The position numbers and the translations under genes were made by a program. A DNA stretch of 64,000 bases from an uncultured Clostridia bacterium (lineage in GTDB: Bacteria > Bacillota > Clostridia > Saccharofermentanales > Saccharofermentanaceae): the NCBI GenBank assembly GCA_946403085.1, contig CAMIYM010000003.1, positions 62,001 through 126,000 on the forward strand, written 5' to 3'. Shown one piece after another: positions 9,490 to 17,480 of this stretch (positions are counted from its first letter, which is position 1; each line of letters starts with the position of its first letter). Under the pieces are notes generated by a model. It was not told the DNA's origin. It saw only the letters and a program-made list of their open reading frames with translations, and searched no databases.

Positions 9490-10420
9490 AGTCTGCAGTA
9501 CATATACGCTTAATGATCTTCCGTTAGGAACCAGGGGCAGAGTGATCGCGCTTGGCATGTTCGACGGCATTCATCAGGGACATCTGGACATTATAAAGAA
9601 GACTGTCATGACCGCTGAAAGAGACGGCCTGACATCGACTGTGCAGACATTCAAGAATCTTTTCAAATCAGATTCCAAACCCTTATATACATCCGAAGAA
9701 AGACTGAACCTTATAGGTGAGACGGGCGCAGATGAACTTCTCGTGCTTGATTTCGACAAGGTAAAAGATATGGAGCCGGAAGAGTATCTTACAGGCATCC
9801 TTCTTAACCGTTGCATTGCGGATACCTTGATAATGGGTGAGGATTACAGGTTCGGCAAGGATGCCAAAGGCGACGTTAATATGATAAAAGAGTTCGCCAG
9901 GGCAAATGATATACGCGTTATCGTCGTAAAAGACCGTCTCCTTGACGGAACAGATAAGAAGATATCCACGACATGGCTCCGTGATGCACTCGGGCAGGGT
10001 GATGCTGATCTTGCAAGAGATCTGTGCGGCGGAAGGGATTACTCTTATTCCGGCCATTGCGTCCAGGGAAAACAGCTCGGAAGGACGATGGGTTTCCCCA
10101 CTGCAAATATCGTTGTTCCTGAAGATAAATTCGTTGTAAGAAGAGGCGTATATGTATCACGCATCCGCTTAGGCCAGAGAACGCTTTACGGTGTTACTAA
10201 TATCGGCAGAAGACCGACTCTGGAAGATGCCGTTAACGATGTTGTGGAGACTTTTATTTTCGACTTTGATGAAGATATCTACGGTGCAAGCCTCACGGTC
10301 GAACTTCTTCATTTCCTAAGACCTGAGACCAAGATGACATCAAAAGATGATCTGATCTCTGCGGTGGAACTTAATAAAGCACAGGCTATAGATTACCTGA
10401 AAGACAGAGGTTTCTGCTGA
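9482..10420 (+). CDS. ribF: bifunctional riboflavin kinase/FAD synthetase
   Basis: RibF converts riboflavin to FMN and then FAD. The N-terminal nucleotidyltransferase domain has LGMFDGIHQGHLDII and a later STTWLRDALGQG motif corresponding to the ISST-type loop. The C-terminal flavokinase domain has GKQLGRTMGFPTANI and YGVTNIGRRPT. The 312 residues are standard. It is the last gene of the tightly overlapping translation operon, and a 111-base gap follows. Confidence 0.97.
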   Translation: MIKVCSTYTLNDLPLGTRGRVIALGMFDGIHQGHLDIIKKTVMTAERDGLTSTVQTFKNLFKSDSKPLYTSEERLNLIGETGADELLVLDFDKVKDMEPEEYLTGILLNRCIADTLIMGEDYRFGKDAKGDVNMIKEFARANDIRVIVVKDRLLDGTDKKISTTWLRDALGQGDADLARDLCGGRDYSYSGHCVQGKQLGRTMGFPTANIVVPEDKFVVRRGVYVSRIRLGQRTLYGVTNIGRRPTLEDAVNDVVETFIFDFDEDIYGASLTVELLHFLRPETKMTSKDDLISAVELNKAQAIDYLKDRGFC

Positions 10421-10531
10421 AAATACCACAGAAGCACCGCGAAAACGAACCATAAAGGATATATATTCTGATTTGTGGTAATATATCAAAGATTTATCTG
10501 ACCCCGGAAGGGGCAGGGAGGATAAGGAAGC

Positions 10532-11419
10532 ATGATGAACTTAGTAGAAGTCAAATTCCCGGGTCTGGGAATCAATGTAAATATAAGTCCGGTGGCGTTT
10601 ACTATCGGAAGTGTCGAGATATACTGGTACGGTCTTCTGATCGCTTCAGCAATCGTTCTGGCAGTCATTCTTGCAGTCAAGCAGGCAAAAGACTTCAAGT
10701 TCCCTGAAGGACTTGTATACGATACGATCCTCGTCATCATTCCATGTGCCATTATCGGTGCAAGACTTTACTTCGTCGCATGCAATTGGGATTACTACGG
10801 AAAGAATCTTAAGGCTATCTTCGACTTAAGATCCGGCGGACTTGCCATCTATGGAGGAGTTATCCTCGTCTTCATCGGCTGTATTGTTATGTGCCGCATA
10901 AGAAAGATCCCTTTCATGGAGCTTGCTGACTACTGCGTGGTTTACCTGCCTTTGGGCCAGGCTATCGGCAGATGGGGCAACTTCTTTAACCAGGAGTGCT
11001 TCGGCACGAACACAACTCTTCCCTGGGGCATGACAAGTTCCACTATCGAGAACTATATCAGTGCTAACTGTCCGACACTTGTAGCCACAATGCCGGTTCA
11101 TCCCACATTCCTTTATGAATCACTTGCTGACCTCGCGATATTCTTTATCCTCTTATATGTCAGAAAGCATTCCAAGATTCCTTTCGAGACATCTTGTGCT
11201 TACTTTGCACTCTATGGAACAGCAAGATTCTTCATTGAAGGTCTCAGAACAGATTCACTTTATATTGCAAACACAACTATCAGGATCTCCCAGCTCCTTT
11301 CACTCATCTTTGTCGTAGCTGCACTTCTTTACATCGCTTACGCAAGGTCCATGAGATTTGAGAAAAAGGGTTTTCCTGAAAAGCTCTTTGTCGAACTTAC
11401 AGAGGAGAAAAAAGGTTAA
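10532..11419 (+). CDS. lgt: prolipoprotein diacylglyceryl transferase
   Basis: Lgt transfers diacylglycerol to the lipobox cysteine of preprolipoproteins in the membrane. The protein has about seven hydrophobic segments, the signature GQAIGRWGNFFNQE and the HPTFLYES motif. It starts with tandem ATG codons after an AGGGAGG. The 111-base gap upstream contains a TACCACA/TGTGGTA inverted repeat and a small CCCC/GGGG hairpin, but no confident promoter. The SBP at 52585, a lipoprotein, would be a substrate. Confidence 0.96.
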   Translation: MMNLVEVKFPGLGINVNISPVAFTIGSVEIYWYGLLIASAIVLAVILAVKQAKDFKFPEGLVYDTILVIIPCAIIGARLYFVACNWDYYGKNLKAIFDLRSGGLAIYGGVILVFIGCIVMCRIRKIPFMELADYCVVYLPLGQAIGRWGNFFNQECFGTNTTLPWGMTSSTIENYISANCPTLVATMPVHPTFLYESLADLAIFFILLYVRKHSKIPFETSCAYFALYGTARFFIEGLRTDSLYIANTTIRISQLLSLIFVVAALLYIAYARSMRFEKKGFPEKLFVELTEEKKG

Positions 11420-11421
11420 TA

Positions 11422-12546
11422 ATGGATAAGGCTGGTTCCGGCGTTGTCAGACTTCGCGGGAAAGACGGTCTTAAGACCGTCGACTATTATCTTGTCATTC
11501 CGGTTCTCGCGATGACGATAATCGGCCTTTATGTTCTTCAGAGAGTTTTGTCCAAAGGCTACGCTGCTTATCCCGGAAATTACTACAGACAGATAGCTGC
11601 TACAGTAGGCGGTATCGTCGGTGCATTGATCATCAGTTTGCTCGATGAGCATCTCCTGAAGATCGTAGGCCGAGTGCTTTATGCTGCATCTGTTTTCCTT
11701 TTGCTGCTTGTCCCTATCGACGGTTACTCGCTTGCTGCCACATGGGGTGCGGACTCCTGGCTGAATCTCCCTATCATCGGTAACTTCCAGCCTTCAGAGC
11801 TCGCGAAGATCGGTCTTATCATGGTGGCTGCAGATATTTTCGAATCAATGCATAACAAGGAATATTCATTCCTCAAAGGCTTCGGCATCATGGCAGCTGT
11901 TTACGCTCCGCCGATGCTCCTTATACTCTCTCAGCCTGACTTCGGTACGGCAATGGTTATCGCATTTACATTCGTATGTATGCTTTTCGCATGGGGCGTA
12001 AGATACAGATACTTCCTTCTCGCGTTCTCATCATTCGTCGTAATCGTCGTTCCTGTTGTATGGTTCTTCTACCTGAAACCTTACCAGAAAGACAGAATCT
12101 TATCACTCGTTTTCCAGGGCTCATCACCCCGTTCAGAGTACAACTTAAGACAGTCGCAGCTTGCCATCATGTCAGGCGGACTTACGGGCAACCATACCGG
12201 CATCCTTACTCCGGTTCCGGTTAAGGAGAGTGACTTTATTTTCGCTGCGATATCGGAACATATGGGATTCATCGGAACCACGACTGTAATAGTTCTCGCG
12301 TTCTTCTTCCTGAGCAGATGTCTTTATGTTGCCGCCAAGAGTACATCCAAATCAGCATCTTACATGCTTACCGGACTTACGGGATACTTTGCTTTCCATT
12401 TCATCGAGAACATGGGCATGGCCGTTGGTCTTCTTCCTATCACGGGAATTCCGCTTCCTTTCATAAGTTACGGCGGTACTGCGATGCTGATCAACTATCT
12501 GGCTTTCGGAGTAATACTCAACATCTCGATGTCCAGAAATACTTAG
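11422..12546 (+). CDS. rodA: RodA/FtsW/SpoVE-family peptidoglycan polymerase, RodA-like
   Basis: SEDS proteins are multi-pass membrane glycosyltransferases that polymerise lipid II. This copy has about ten transmembrane segments, the loop SEYNLRQSQLAIMSGGLTG, and the C-terminal signature PITGIPLPFISYGGTAML. It differs from the ftsW copy at 23067 by lacking a long cytoplasmic N-terminus and by lying outside the division cluster. That favours an elongation (RodA) role. It follows lgt by two bases. Confidence 0.9.
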   Translation: MDKAGSGVVRLRGKDGLKTVDYYLVIPVLAMTIIGLYVLQRVLSKGYAAYPGNYYRQIAATVGGIVGALIISLLDEHLLKIVGRVLYAASVFLLLLVPIDGYSLAATWGADSWLNLPIIGNFQPSELAKIGLIMVAADIFESMHNKEYSFLKGFGIMAAVYAPPMLLILSQPDFGTAMVIAFTFVCMLFAWGVRYRYFLLAFSSFVVIVVPVVWFFYLKPYQKDRILSLVFQGSSPRSEYNLRQSQLAIMSGGLTGNHTGILTPVPVKESDFIFAAISEHMGFIGTTTVIVLAFFFLSRCLYVAAKSTSKSASYMLTGLTGYFAFHFIENMGMAVGLLPITGIPLPFISYGGTAMLINYLAFGVILNISMSRNT

Positions 12547-12564
12547 TAAATAAGGAGGCACATC

Positions 12565-14832
12565 TTGAAGGGCAAGTGGAGACAGAATCTTCATATCGAA
12601 CCGCCTGAAGGTTGGATGAACGACCCGAACGGACTGTGCTTTTTTGACGGCTGTTATCATGTCTATTTCCAGTATTCTCCCGGCACTCCATGTGGCGAAA
12701 GTGTCCGCCGCTGGGGTCATTATGTAAGCCCTGATCTTCTCTCGTGGAAATATCAGGGCATCGTTCTTGATGCGGATATTCCGGAAGATAAGGATGGCGT
12801 CTTCTCAGGATGTGCCGTTCCCTTCGATGATCACATAGAATTCTTCTATACAGGCAATGTCATGGATGAAGGCGAACACGATTATGTGCTTGAAGGACGC
12901 GGCGCCAATGTTATCCATGTAACATCTCCTGACGGATCTGCGATGTCATCGAAAAAAGTCCTTCTTAAGAATCCTGATTATCCGTCTTTTTGTTCATGTC
13001 ACGTAAGAGATCCCAAGGTATGGATCGAAAACGGCATATACAAGATGGTGCTTGGCGCACGTACAAAAGACGACAAAGGGTGTGTTCTCCTATACGAAGG
13101 TGCGCGCGTTGATTCACTTGAATATAAGGGATCTTTATCTGCTCCTGACATGGGATATATGTGGGAGTGTCCAGACATGTTCGATATCGGAGACAAACGT
13201 TTCCTCGCTTTCTGTCCTCAGGGAATAGAGCAGGGCGAATATAAGTATCAGAATTATTTCCAGAGCGGTTATTTTACTGTGGACGGCGAAAAACTTTCTG
13301 ATTTTGAAGAATTCGATTACGGTTTTGACTTCTATGCGCCGCAGACATTTATAGCTCCTGACGGAAGAAGGATCCTTATCGGCTGGATGGGAATAGGTGA
13401 CGACTCGTATACCAATCCCACGACAGAACTCGGCTGGCAGCATTGCCTTACATTACCCCGCGAACTTACTGCCGGACCTGATGGAAAGATAATACAGAAT
13501 CCTATTAGGGAATTGGAAAAGGTCAGGAGATCTTCCAAGACAATAGATGGCGAAGCCTGGGCGGGACTTCCTTTTGAAGTTTGCGCTTCTGAATGCGCAG
13601 ATGATGTGCTGCTCTCGGTATCAGGCGCATCTATCACATGGAGCAGAACGGCTGGTGTATTAAGTCTCGGATTTACAAATGATGAAGGTTATGGAAGAAC
13701 GGTCCGCAACATCCGGATAAGTGATCTGACTGATATCCGCATAATTGCAGATATTTCTTCATTAGAAATCTATATTAATGGCGGCCGTTATGTCATGAGC
13801 ACAAGATTCTATCCGGAACACCGCCAGGTCCGTGTTGCAGCACAGGGCGTTTCAGCTGAGATATACACACTGAGACTTAACGATACTCTGATAGCGATAG
13901 GCGAGGCACTTATTGATTTTATTCCGGATAAGACCGGCTGTGAGTTCCATGAAGTCGGTGCATTCTCACCTGCGACAGGCGGCGCGCCCGCTAATGTGTG
14001 CGGTGCTTTTTCGAAGCTTGGCGGCAAATCAAGAATGCTTACAAAGCTTGGCAAAGATCCATTCGGAGATGTCATCACAAGAACGCTTAATAACGCCGGA
14101 GTTGATACTTCTTATATAAGTTATACTTCTGAAGCTAATACTGCACTTGCTTTTGTGAGTCTCGCAAAAGATGGCAACAGGGTATTCTCTTTCTACAGGA
14201 ATCCTTCTGCTGACATGCTTTTCGATGCGTCAGATGTGACAAGTGATATGCTCGAAGACTGCTATGCGCTTCATTTCTGCAGCGTATCACTCGGAGATTT
14301 TCCGATGAAGGATGCACACCGCACTGCAATCACTCTTGCAAGACGACAGGGCGCGATCGTAAGCTTCGACCCCAACCTCCGCTTCATGCTCTGGGAAGAT
14401 AAGGAAGAATTAAAGAGAGTCATCTGGGAGTTCCTTCCTGAGTGCGACGTGCTCAAGATATCTGACGAAGAGATCGAATTCATCACAGGCGAATCTTCTG
14501 TCGAAAAGGCTGTTCCCATGCTCTTTACCGGAAGTGTAAAGCTTGTGATACTCACAAAAGGCAAGGACGGCGCTGATGCCTACAATCTCAATGGCGTTGT
14601 GTCTTCAGTAGGACCATCAGTAAAGGCGACAGATACAACAGGCGCGGGCGATGCATTTATCGGCTCGTTCCTGTGGTGCCTTAAGTCGCGCGGTATTGTA
14701 AGAGGCGATCTTGCTGAGTGCCCACTCACCGTGGTGAAGGAGTGCCTGGATTTTGCGAACCGCTACTGCTCGATAAGCGTCCAGCGTCCAGGAGCGATCC
14801 CGTCGTATCCTTCTATAGAAGAAATGAAATAA
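12565..14832 (+). CDS. fused GH32 sucrose(-6-phosphate) hydrolase and PfkB fructokinase
   Basis: This single 755-residue reading frame joins two enzymes of sucrose use. The N-terminal half is glycoside hydrolase family 32. WMNDPNG is at 17-23 with nucleophile Asp20, FSGCA is at 80-84, RDP at 148-150, and the acid/base EC pair at 201-202. A beta-sandwich module follows to about residue 430. From about 438 a PfkB sugar kinase begins (LIAIGEALIDFIPD). It contains SPATGGAPANVCGAFS and the catalytic DTTGAGDAFIGSF loop, with GAGD at 693-696. The hydrolase would release fructose and the kinase would phosphorylate it. No signal peptide is present, so it acts in the cytoplasm. No sugar transporter is next to it. 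A terminator follows directly. Confidence 0.93.
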   Translation: MKGKWRQNLHIEPPEGWMNDPNGLCFFDGCYHVYFQYSPGTPCGESVRRWGHYVSPDLLSWKYQGIVLDADIPEDKDGVFSGCAVPFDDHIEFFYTGNVMDEGEHDYVLEGRGANVIHVTSPDGSAMSSKKVLLKNPDYPSFCSCHVRDPKVWIENGIYKMVLGARTKDDKGCVLLYEGARVDSLEYKGSLSAPDMGYMWECPDMFDIGDKRFLAFCPQGIEQGEYKYQNYFQSGYFTVDGEKLSDFEEFDYGFDFYAPQTFIAPDGRRILIGWMGIGDDSYTNPTTELGWQHCLTLPRELTAGPDGKIIQNPIRELEKVRRSSKTIDGEAWAGLPFEVCASECADDVLLSVSGASITWSRTAGVLSLGFTNDEGYGRTVRNIRISDLTDIRIIADISSLEIYINGGRYVMSTRFYPEHRQVRVAAQGVSAEIYTLRLNDTLIAIGEALIDFIPDKTGCEFHEVGAFSPATGGAPANVCGAFSKLGGKSRMLTKLGKDPFGDVITRTLNNAGVDTSYISYTSEANTALAFVSLAKDGNRVFSFYRNPSADMLFDASDVTSDMLEDCYALHFCSVSLGDFPMKDAHRTAITLARRQGAIVSFDPNLRFMLWEDKEELKRVIWEFLPECDVLKISDEEIEFITGESSVEKAVPMLFTGSVKLVILTKGKDGADAYNLNGVVSSVGPSVKATDTTGAGDAFIGSFLWCLKSRGIVRGDLAECPLTVVKECLDFANRYCSISVQRPGAIPSYPSIEEMK

Positions 14833-14840
14833 GATAACAA

Positions 14841-14868
14841 AAGCGGTCCGCTGGGGGCCGCTTTTTTA
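14841..14868 (+). terminator. terminator of the lgt-rodA-GH32/PfkB unit
   Basis: AAGCGGTCC pairs with GGGCCGCTT (one G-T wobble) and continues into a run of seven T residues. Confidence 0.85.
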
Positions 14869-14894
14869 TTGGTTCCCATTACGGGACTGGTGAT

Positions 14895-15157
14895 GAAATG
14901 GTGACGGTTTTGCCTGATTTCGTCACCATTTCGTGCATTTTTGGCCTTTGGTGACGGTTTTGGTGACGATTTTGAGGGCTTTCGTCACCATTTCGTCACT
15001 ACGATGGAATTAAGCTGGCAACGATGGTTCCCCAAGCCCCGCGAAAAGCAGGTGTGCAGATATGGTGCTAACTTGGCCGCATATTTGCACCCAAACGAGC
15101 AATTTGGCCCCGGAATGCGCGAAATGGTGCAGATTTGAGCGGATTCTTGCACCATTT
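14895..15157. repeat. array of related hairpins in the mraZ upstream region
   Basis: This noncoding stretch holds several inverted repeats with a common core. GAAATGGTGACG at 14895 pairs perfectly with CGTCACCATTTC at 14921. TGGTGACG at 14961 pairs with CGTCACCA at 14983. AAATGGTGCA at 15122 pairs with TGCACCATTT at 15148. A weaker GGTGC/GCACC pair lies near 15063-15092. The phrases GGTGACGGTTTTG and TTTCGTCACCATTTCGT also recur directly. Four mutually overlapping short ORFs cross the area and look like noise. It may be a palindromic intergenic repeat family or a protein-binding array. Confidence 0.75.
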
Positions 15158-15254
15158 TTGCACGAGGGGATTTCTGCCAACCCGGTTTTCGCTCCACAAA
15201 GCTCCACCTGGAAAAAATATTTTATAAATTTCCATAAAATTACCAAAAAACCTC

Positions 15255-15283
15255 TTGCGTTAAAAAAAGATTACGAATAGAAT
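15255..15283 (+). promoter_or_regulatory. promoter of the mraZ division cluster
   Basis: TTGCGT and TAGAAT are separated by exactly 17 bases. Transcription would start around base 15290, just ahead of the candidate MraZ boxes. Confidence 0.6.
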
Positions 15284-15291
15284 ACAGATGT

Positions 15292-15338
15292 GTGGTGATT
15301 CGGGGAGATATTTCCCATTCTGGTGGAGGAAAGTGGCT
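15292..15338 (+). promoter_or_regulatory. candidate MraZ operator boxes
   Basis: GTGGTG at 15292, GGGGAG at 15302, GTGGAG at 15323 and GTGGCT at 15333 fall on a 10-base grid, with one grid position empty. MraZ proteins are known to bind short GTGG-containing or TGGG-containing direct repeats at about 10-base spacing upstream of their own gene. The match is by eye. Confidence 0.45.
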
Positions 15339-15394
15339 GAAATCGAGGCTGCGGCCTTCACTTTAACACAAAATCAAGTTTTAAGAGACTCAGG

Positions 15395-15826
15395 ATGAGA
15401 GACATTAAGAAAGTAGACGCAAAGGGAAGATTCTTTATCCCTTCAAAGCAGAAAGAAGTGCTTGGCGCCGAGGTTGTCGTAACAAACAGCCTTGATGTCG
15501 GCTATCTTTGCGTTTACTCCAAGGATCATTTTGAGAATGTCGTAAAGACACAGCTCGCAAAACTCAACACAATGGATGCTAATGCCCGTAAGATCAAGAG
15601 AGCGATCATCGGCGAGGCTTGTGAAGTAACTGTAGATTCCCAGGGACGTATTTCTGTTAACAGTGAGCTTTGGGACAGGATCGGTGCTAAGCCAGGTGAC
15701 GAGATCTGCGTATTCAATGATGACGGCAAGCTTGATATCTGTACAAAGAATTTCTATGACAACGAAGATCATGATCTAAGCGGCATAGAAGGATTGGAGA
15801 CAAAGTATTATGTTGAAGGTCTCTGA
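15395..15826 (+). CDS. mraZ: transcriptional regulator MraZ
   Basis: MraZ is an AbrB-like ring-forming DNA-binding protein that usually controls the division and cell wall cluster it heads. The 143-residue protein starts MRDIKKVDAKGRFFIPSKQKE, and its second half-domain has VTVDSQGRISVNSELWDRIG. These are the two SpoVT/AbrB-like repeats with DxxGRxxxP-type cores. Shine-Dalgarno pairing is weak (CAGG). Its 3' end overlaps rsmH by 17 bases. Confidence 0.93.
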   Translation: MRDIKKVDAKGRFFIPSKQKEVLGAEVVVTNSLDVGYLCVYSKDHFENVVKTQLAKLNTMDANARKIKRAIIGEACEVTVDSQGRISVNSELWDRIGAKPGDEICVFNDDGKLDICTKNFYDNEDHDLSGIEGLETKYYVEGL

Positions 15827-16778
15827 TTTTGATCACATTCCTGTACTTCTTTATCAGACTGTGGACAGTCTGAATGTCAGACCGGGCGGAATCTATGTCG
15901 ATTGTACGGCCGGCGGTGGAAGCCACAGTGCTGAGATCGCAAGGAGAATGAAGGGACAGGGCATCCTCGTATCTATCGATAAGGATGATGCGGCACTTGC
16001 AGCATGCATGGAGAGAAGAGAAGCTTTTGCGGGAATCGAGTGGATGCCGGTAAAAGCTGACTATAAGGATATAGATGATATTATCCGCAGCCTCAAGATC
16101 GGCAAGGTCGACGGCATCATGGCTGACCTTGGCGTTTCCTCATATCAGCTCGATACGGCTGAGAGAGGCTTCTCATATATGAAGAACGGACCTTTGGATA
16201 TGAGAATGGATCCTGATGAGTGGCTTACAGCAGCTGAAGTAGTAAACAGATATTCGAGAGACGAACTCGAGAGGATCTTCAGAGAATATGGTGAAGAGCA
16301 CCATGCCGGAAGGATCGCTGACGGTATCGTCGAGAGAAGAAGAACAAAGCCTTTTACAAGAACGACAGAACTTGCACAGGCTATTAAGGATTATATGCCG
16401 GGTCACGGAAGAGGAGAGGATCAGCATCCTGCGAAGAGATGCTTCCAGGCCATAAGGATCGAGGTAAACCACGAACTTGACGGTCTTGAATCACTCTTAA
16501 GTGACGGTATCAGAAAGCTTAAGGCAGGCGGAAGGTTCTCAGTAATTTCCTTCCACTCGCTCGAAGACAGGATAGTCAAAGAAGCATTCAGAACGGCAGA
16601 GAGTCCGTGCACATGTCCCAGAGATTTCCCTGTATGCGTTTGCGGAAAGAAGTCCCTGGGAACGGTAATAACAAAGAAACCGATCGAACCGACCGAGGAA
16701 GAGATCGAGATCAATCCGAGATCCAGAAGCTCAAAACTCAGGGTTTTCGAGAGAAACGATAACGAACAGTACAACTAA
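15810..16778 (+). CDS. rsmH: 16S rRNA m4C1402 methyltransferase RsmH (MraW)
   Basis: RsmH N4-methylates cytidine 1402 of 16S rRNA using SAM. HIPVLLYQTVD at the N-terminus, the SAM-binding VDCTAGGGSHSAEI at about 30-43, the motif KVDGIMADLGVSSYQLD, and FSVISFHSLEDRIVK near the C-terminus are all present. Its 322 residues match the family. It overlaps mraZ, as is common. Confidence 0.97.
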   Translation: MLKVSDFDHIPVLLYQTVDSLNVRPGGIYVDCTAGGGSHSAEIARRMKGQGILVSIDKDDAALAACMERREAFAGIEWMPVKADYKDIDDIIRSLKIGKVDGIMADLGVSSYQLDTAERGFSYMKNGPLDMRMDPDEWLTAAEVVNRYSRDELERIFREYGEEHHAGRIADGIVERRRTKPFTRTTELAQAIKDYMPGHGRGEDQHPAKRCFQAIRIEVNHELDGLESLLSDGIRKLKAGGRFSVISFHSLEDRIVKEAFRTAESPCTCPRDFPVCVCGKKSLGTVITKKPIEPTEEEIEINPRSRSSKLRVFERNDNEQYN

Positions 16779-16799
16779 GAAACATAAAGGTAAGAACTA

Positions 16800-17480
16800 A
16801 TGGCAATCAGGACAGCATCGAAAAGAAAAATGAATAACTTCGATGTAGGCGCATACGATGAGGCGCTTCAAGAGGTGCTGTCTGCAAAGAAGACTGATCT
16901 GACTTACAAGGAAGGTGAAGTCTTACCGGATGATATCGCGGCTTTGATCGACGATGAACCTTTGATCATAGAAGATAATCCCGGTTTGGTTTCATACGAT
17001 GAAGTACAGGAAAGATCAGCACAGTATGCAAAAGAACATGTAGATGCCCAGTTCATGCTTGACCACAAGAAGCAGACAAGAAAGCTTACCAGAAGAAAGC
17101 TTTTCGAGACTATATTATCGATCGGACTTGTAATCCTGATCGGATTCTTCGTTATGCTTTTGCTCTATCCTCAGACAGAGATCTCCGAGCTTGCAAGAGA
17201 CAACTCCAATCTGAAGGATAAGATCAATACTGCGAAAAGAGAGATCGTTAATGCAGAAGAGAATGCGAACGGCGTCGCAGACATGGACGTCATCCGTGCG
17301 CAGGCGATAGCTCTCGGAATGCAGGATCCTAACCAGAATCAGGTTATCAATCTTCCGGTACCGAATACGGATTCACTCCGCACAAGAGTAAACTATAACT
17401 CCGACGGAATTAATGACGAGGCGTTCAAAGATTCCAAGGATGCGCTGGCTGATTACTATGCCAATAATCCCGGCAAGTAA
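16800..17480 (+). CDS. ftsL: FtsL-like division protein
   Basis: Small bitopic protein at the position of ftsL between rsmH and the penicillin-binding protein. It has about 100 cytoplasmic residues, one transmembrane helix (ILSIGLVILIGFFVMLLLYP, about 105-124), then a heptad-rich extracytoplasmic stretch (ISELARDNSNLKDKINTAKREI) typical of the FtsL/DivIC coiled coil. The cytoplasmic part is longer than in Bacillus FtsL. Sequence identity in this family is always low, so the name rests on topology and context. Confidence 0.82.
   Translation: MAIRTASKRKMNNFDVGAYDEALQEVLSAKKTDLTYKEGEVLPDDIAALIDDEPLIIEDNPGLVSYDEVQERSAQYAKEHVDAQFMLDHKKQTRKLTRRKLFETILSIGLVILIGFFVMLLLYPQTEISELARDNSNLKDKINTAKREIVNAEENANGVADMDVIRAQAIALGMQDPNQNQVINLPVPNTDSLRTRVNYNSDGINDEAFKDSKDALADYYANNPGK

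Noticed and set aside
14895-15157. A CRISPR array from the repeated GGTGACGG blocks
   Set aside because: The repeats are too short and irregularly spaced, there are no uniform spacers, and no cas genes are present.
14941-15280. Several short ORFs on both strands upstream of mraZ
   Set aside because: They overlap each other, lack ribosome sites, and are built from the hairpin repeats. No protein family is recognisable.
17413-17457. ORF track start of the penicillin-binding protein
   Set aside because: It lies deep within ftsL, gives a non-homologous basic tail, and has no ribosome site.
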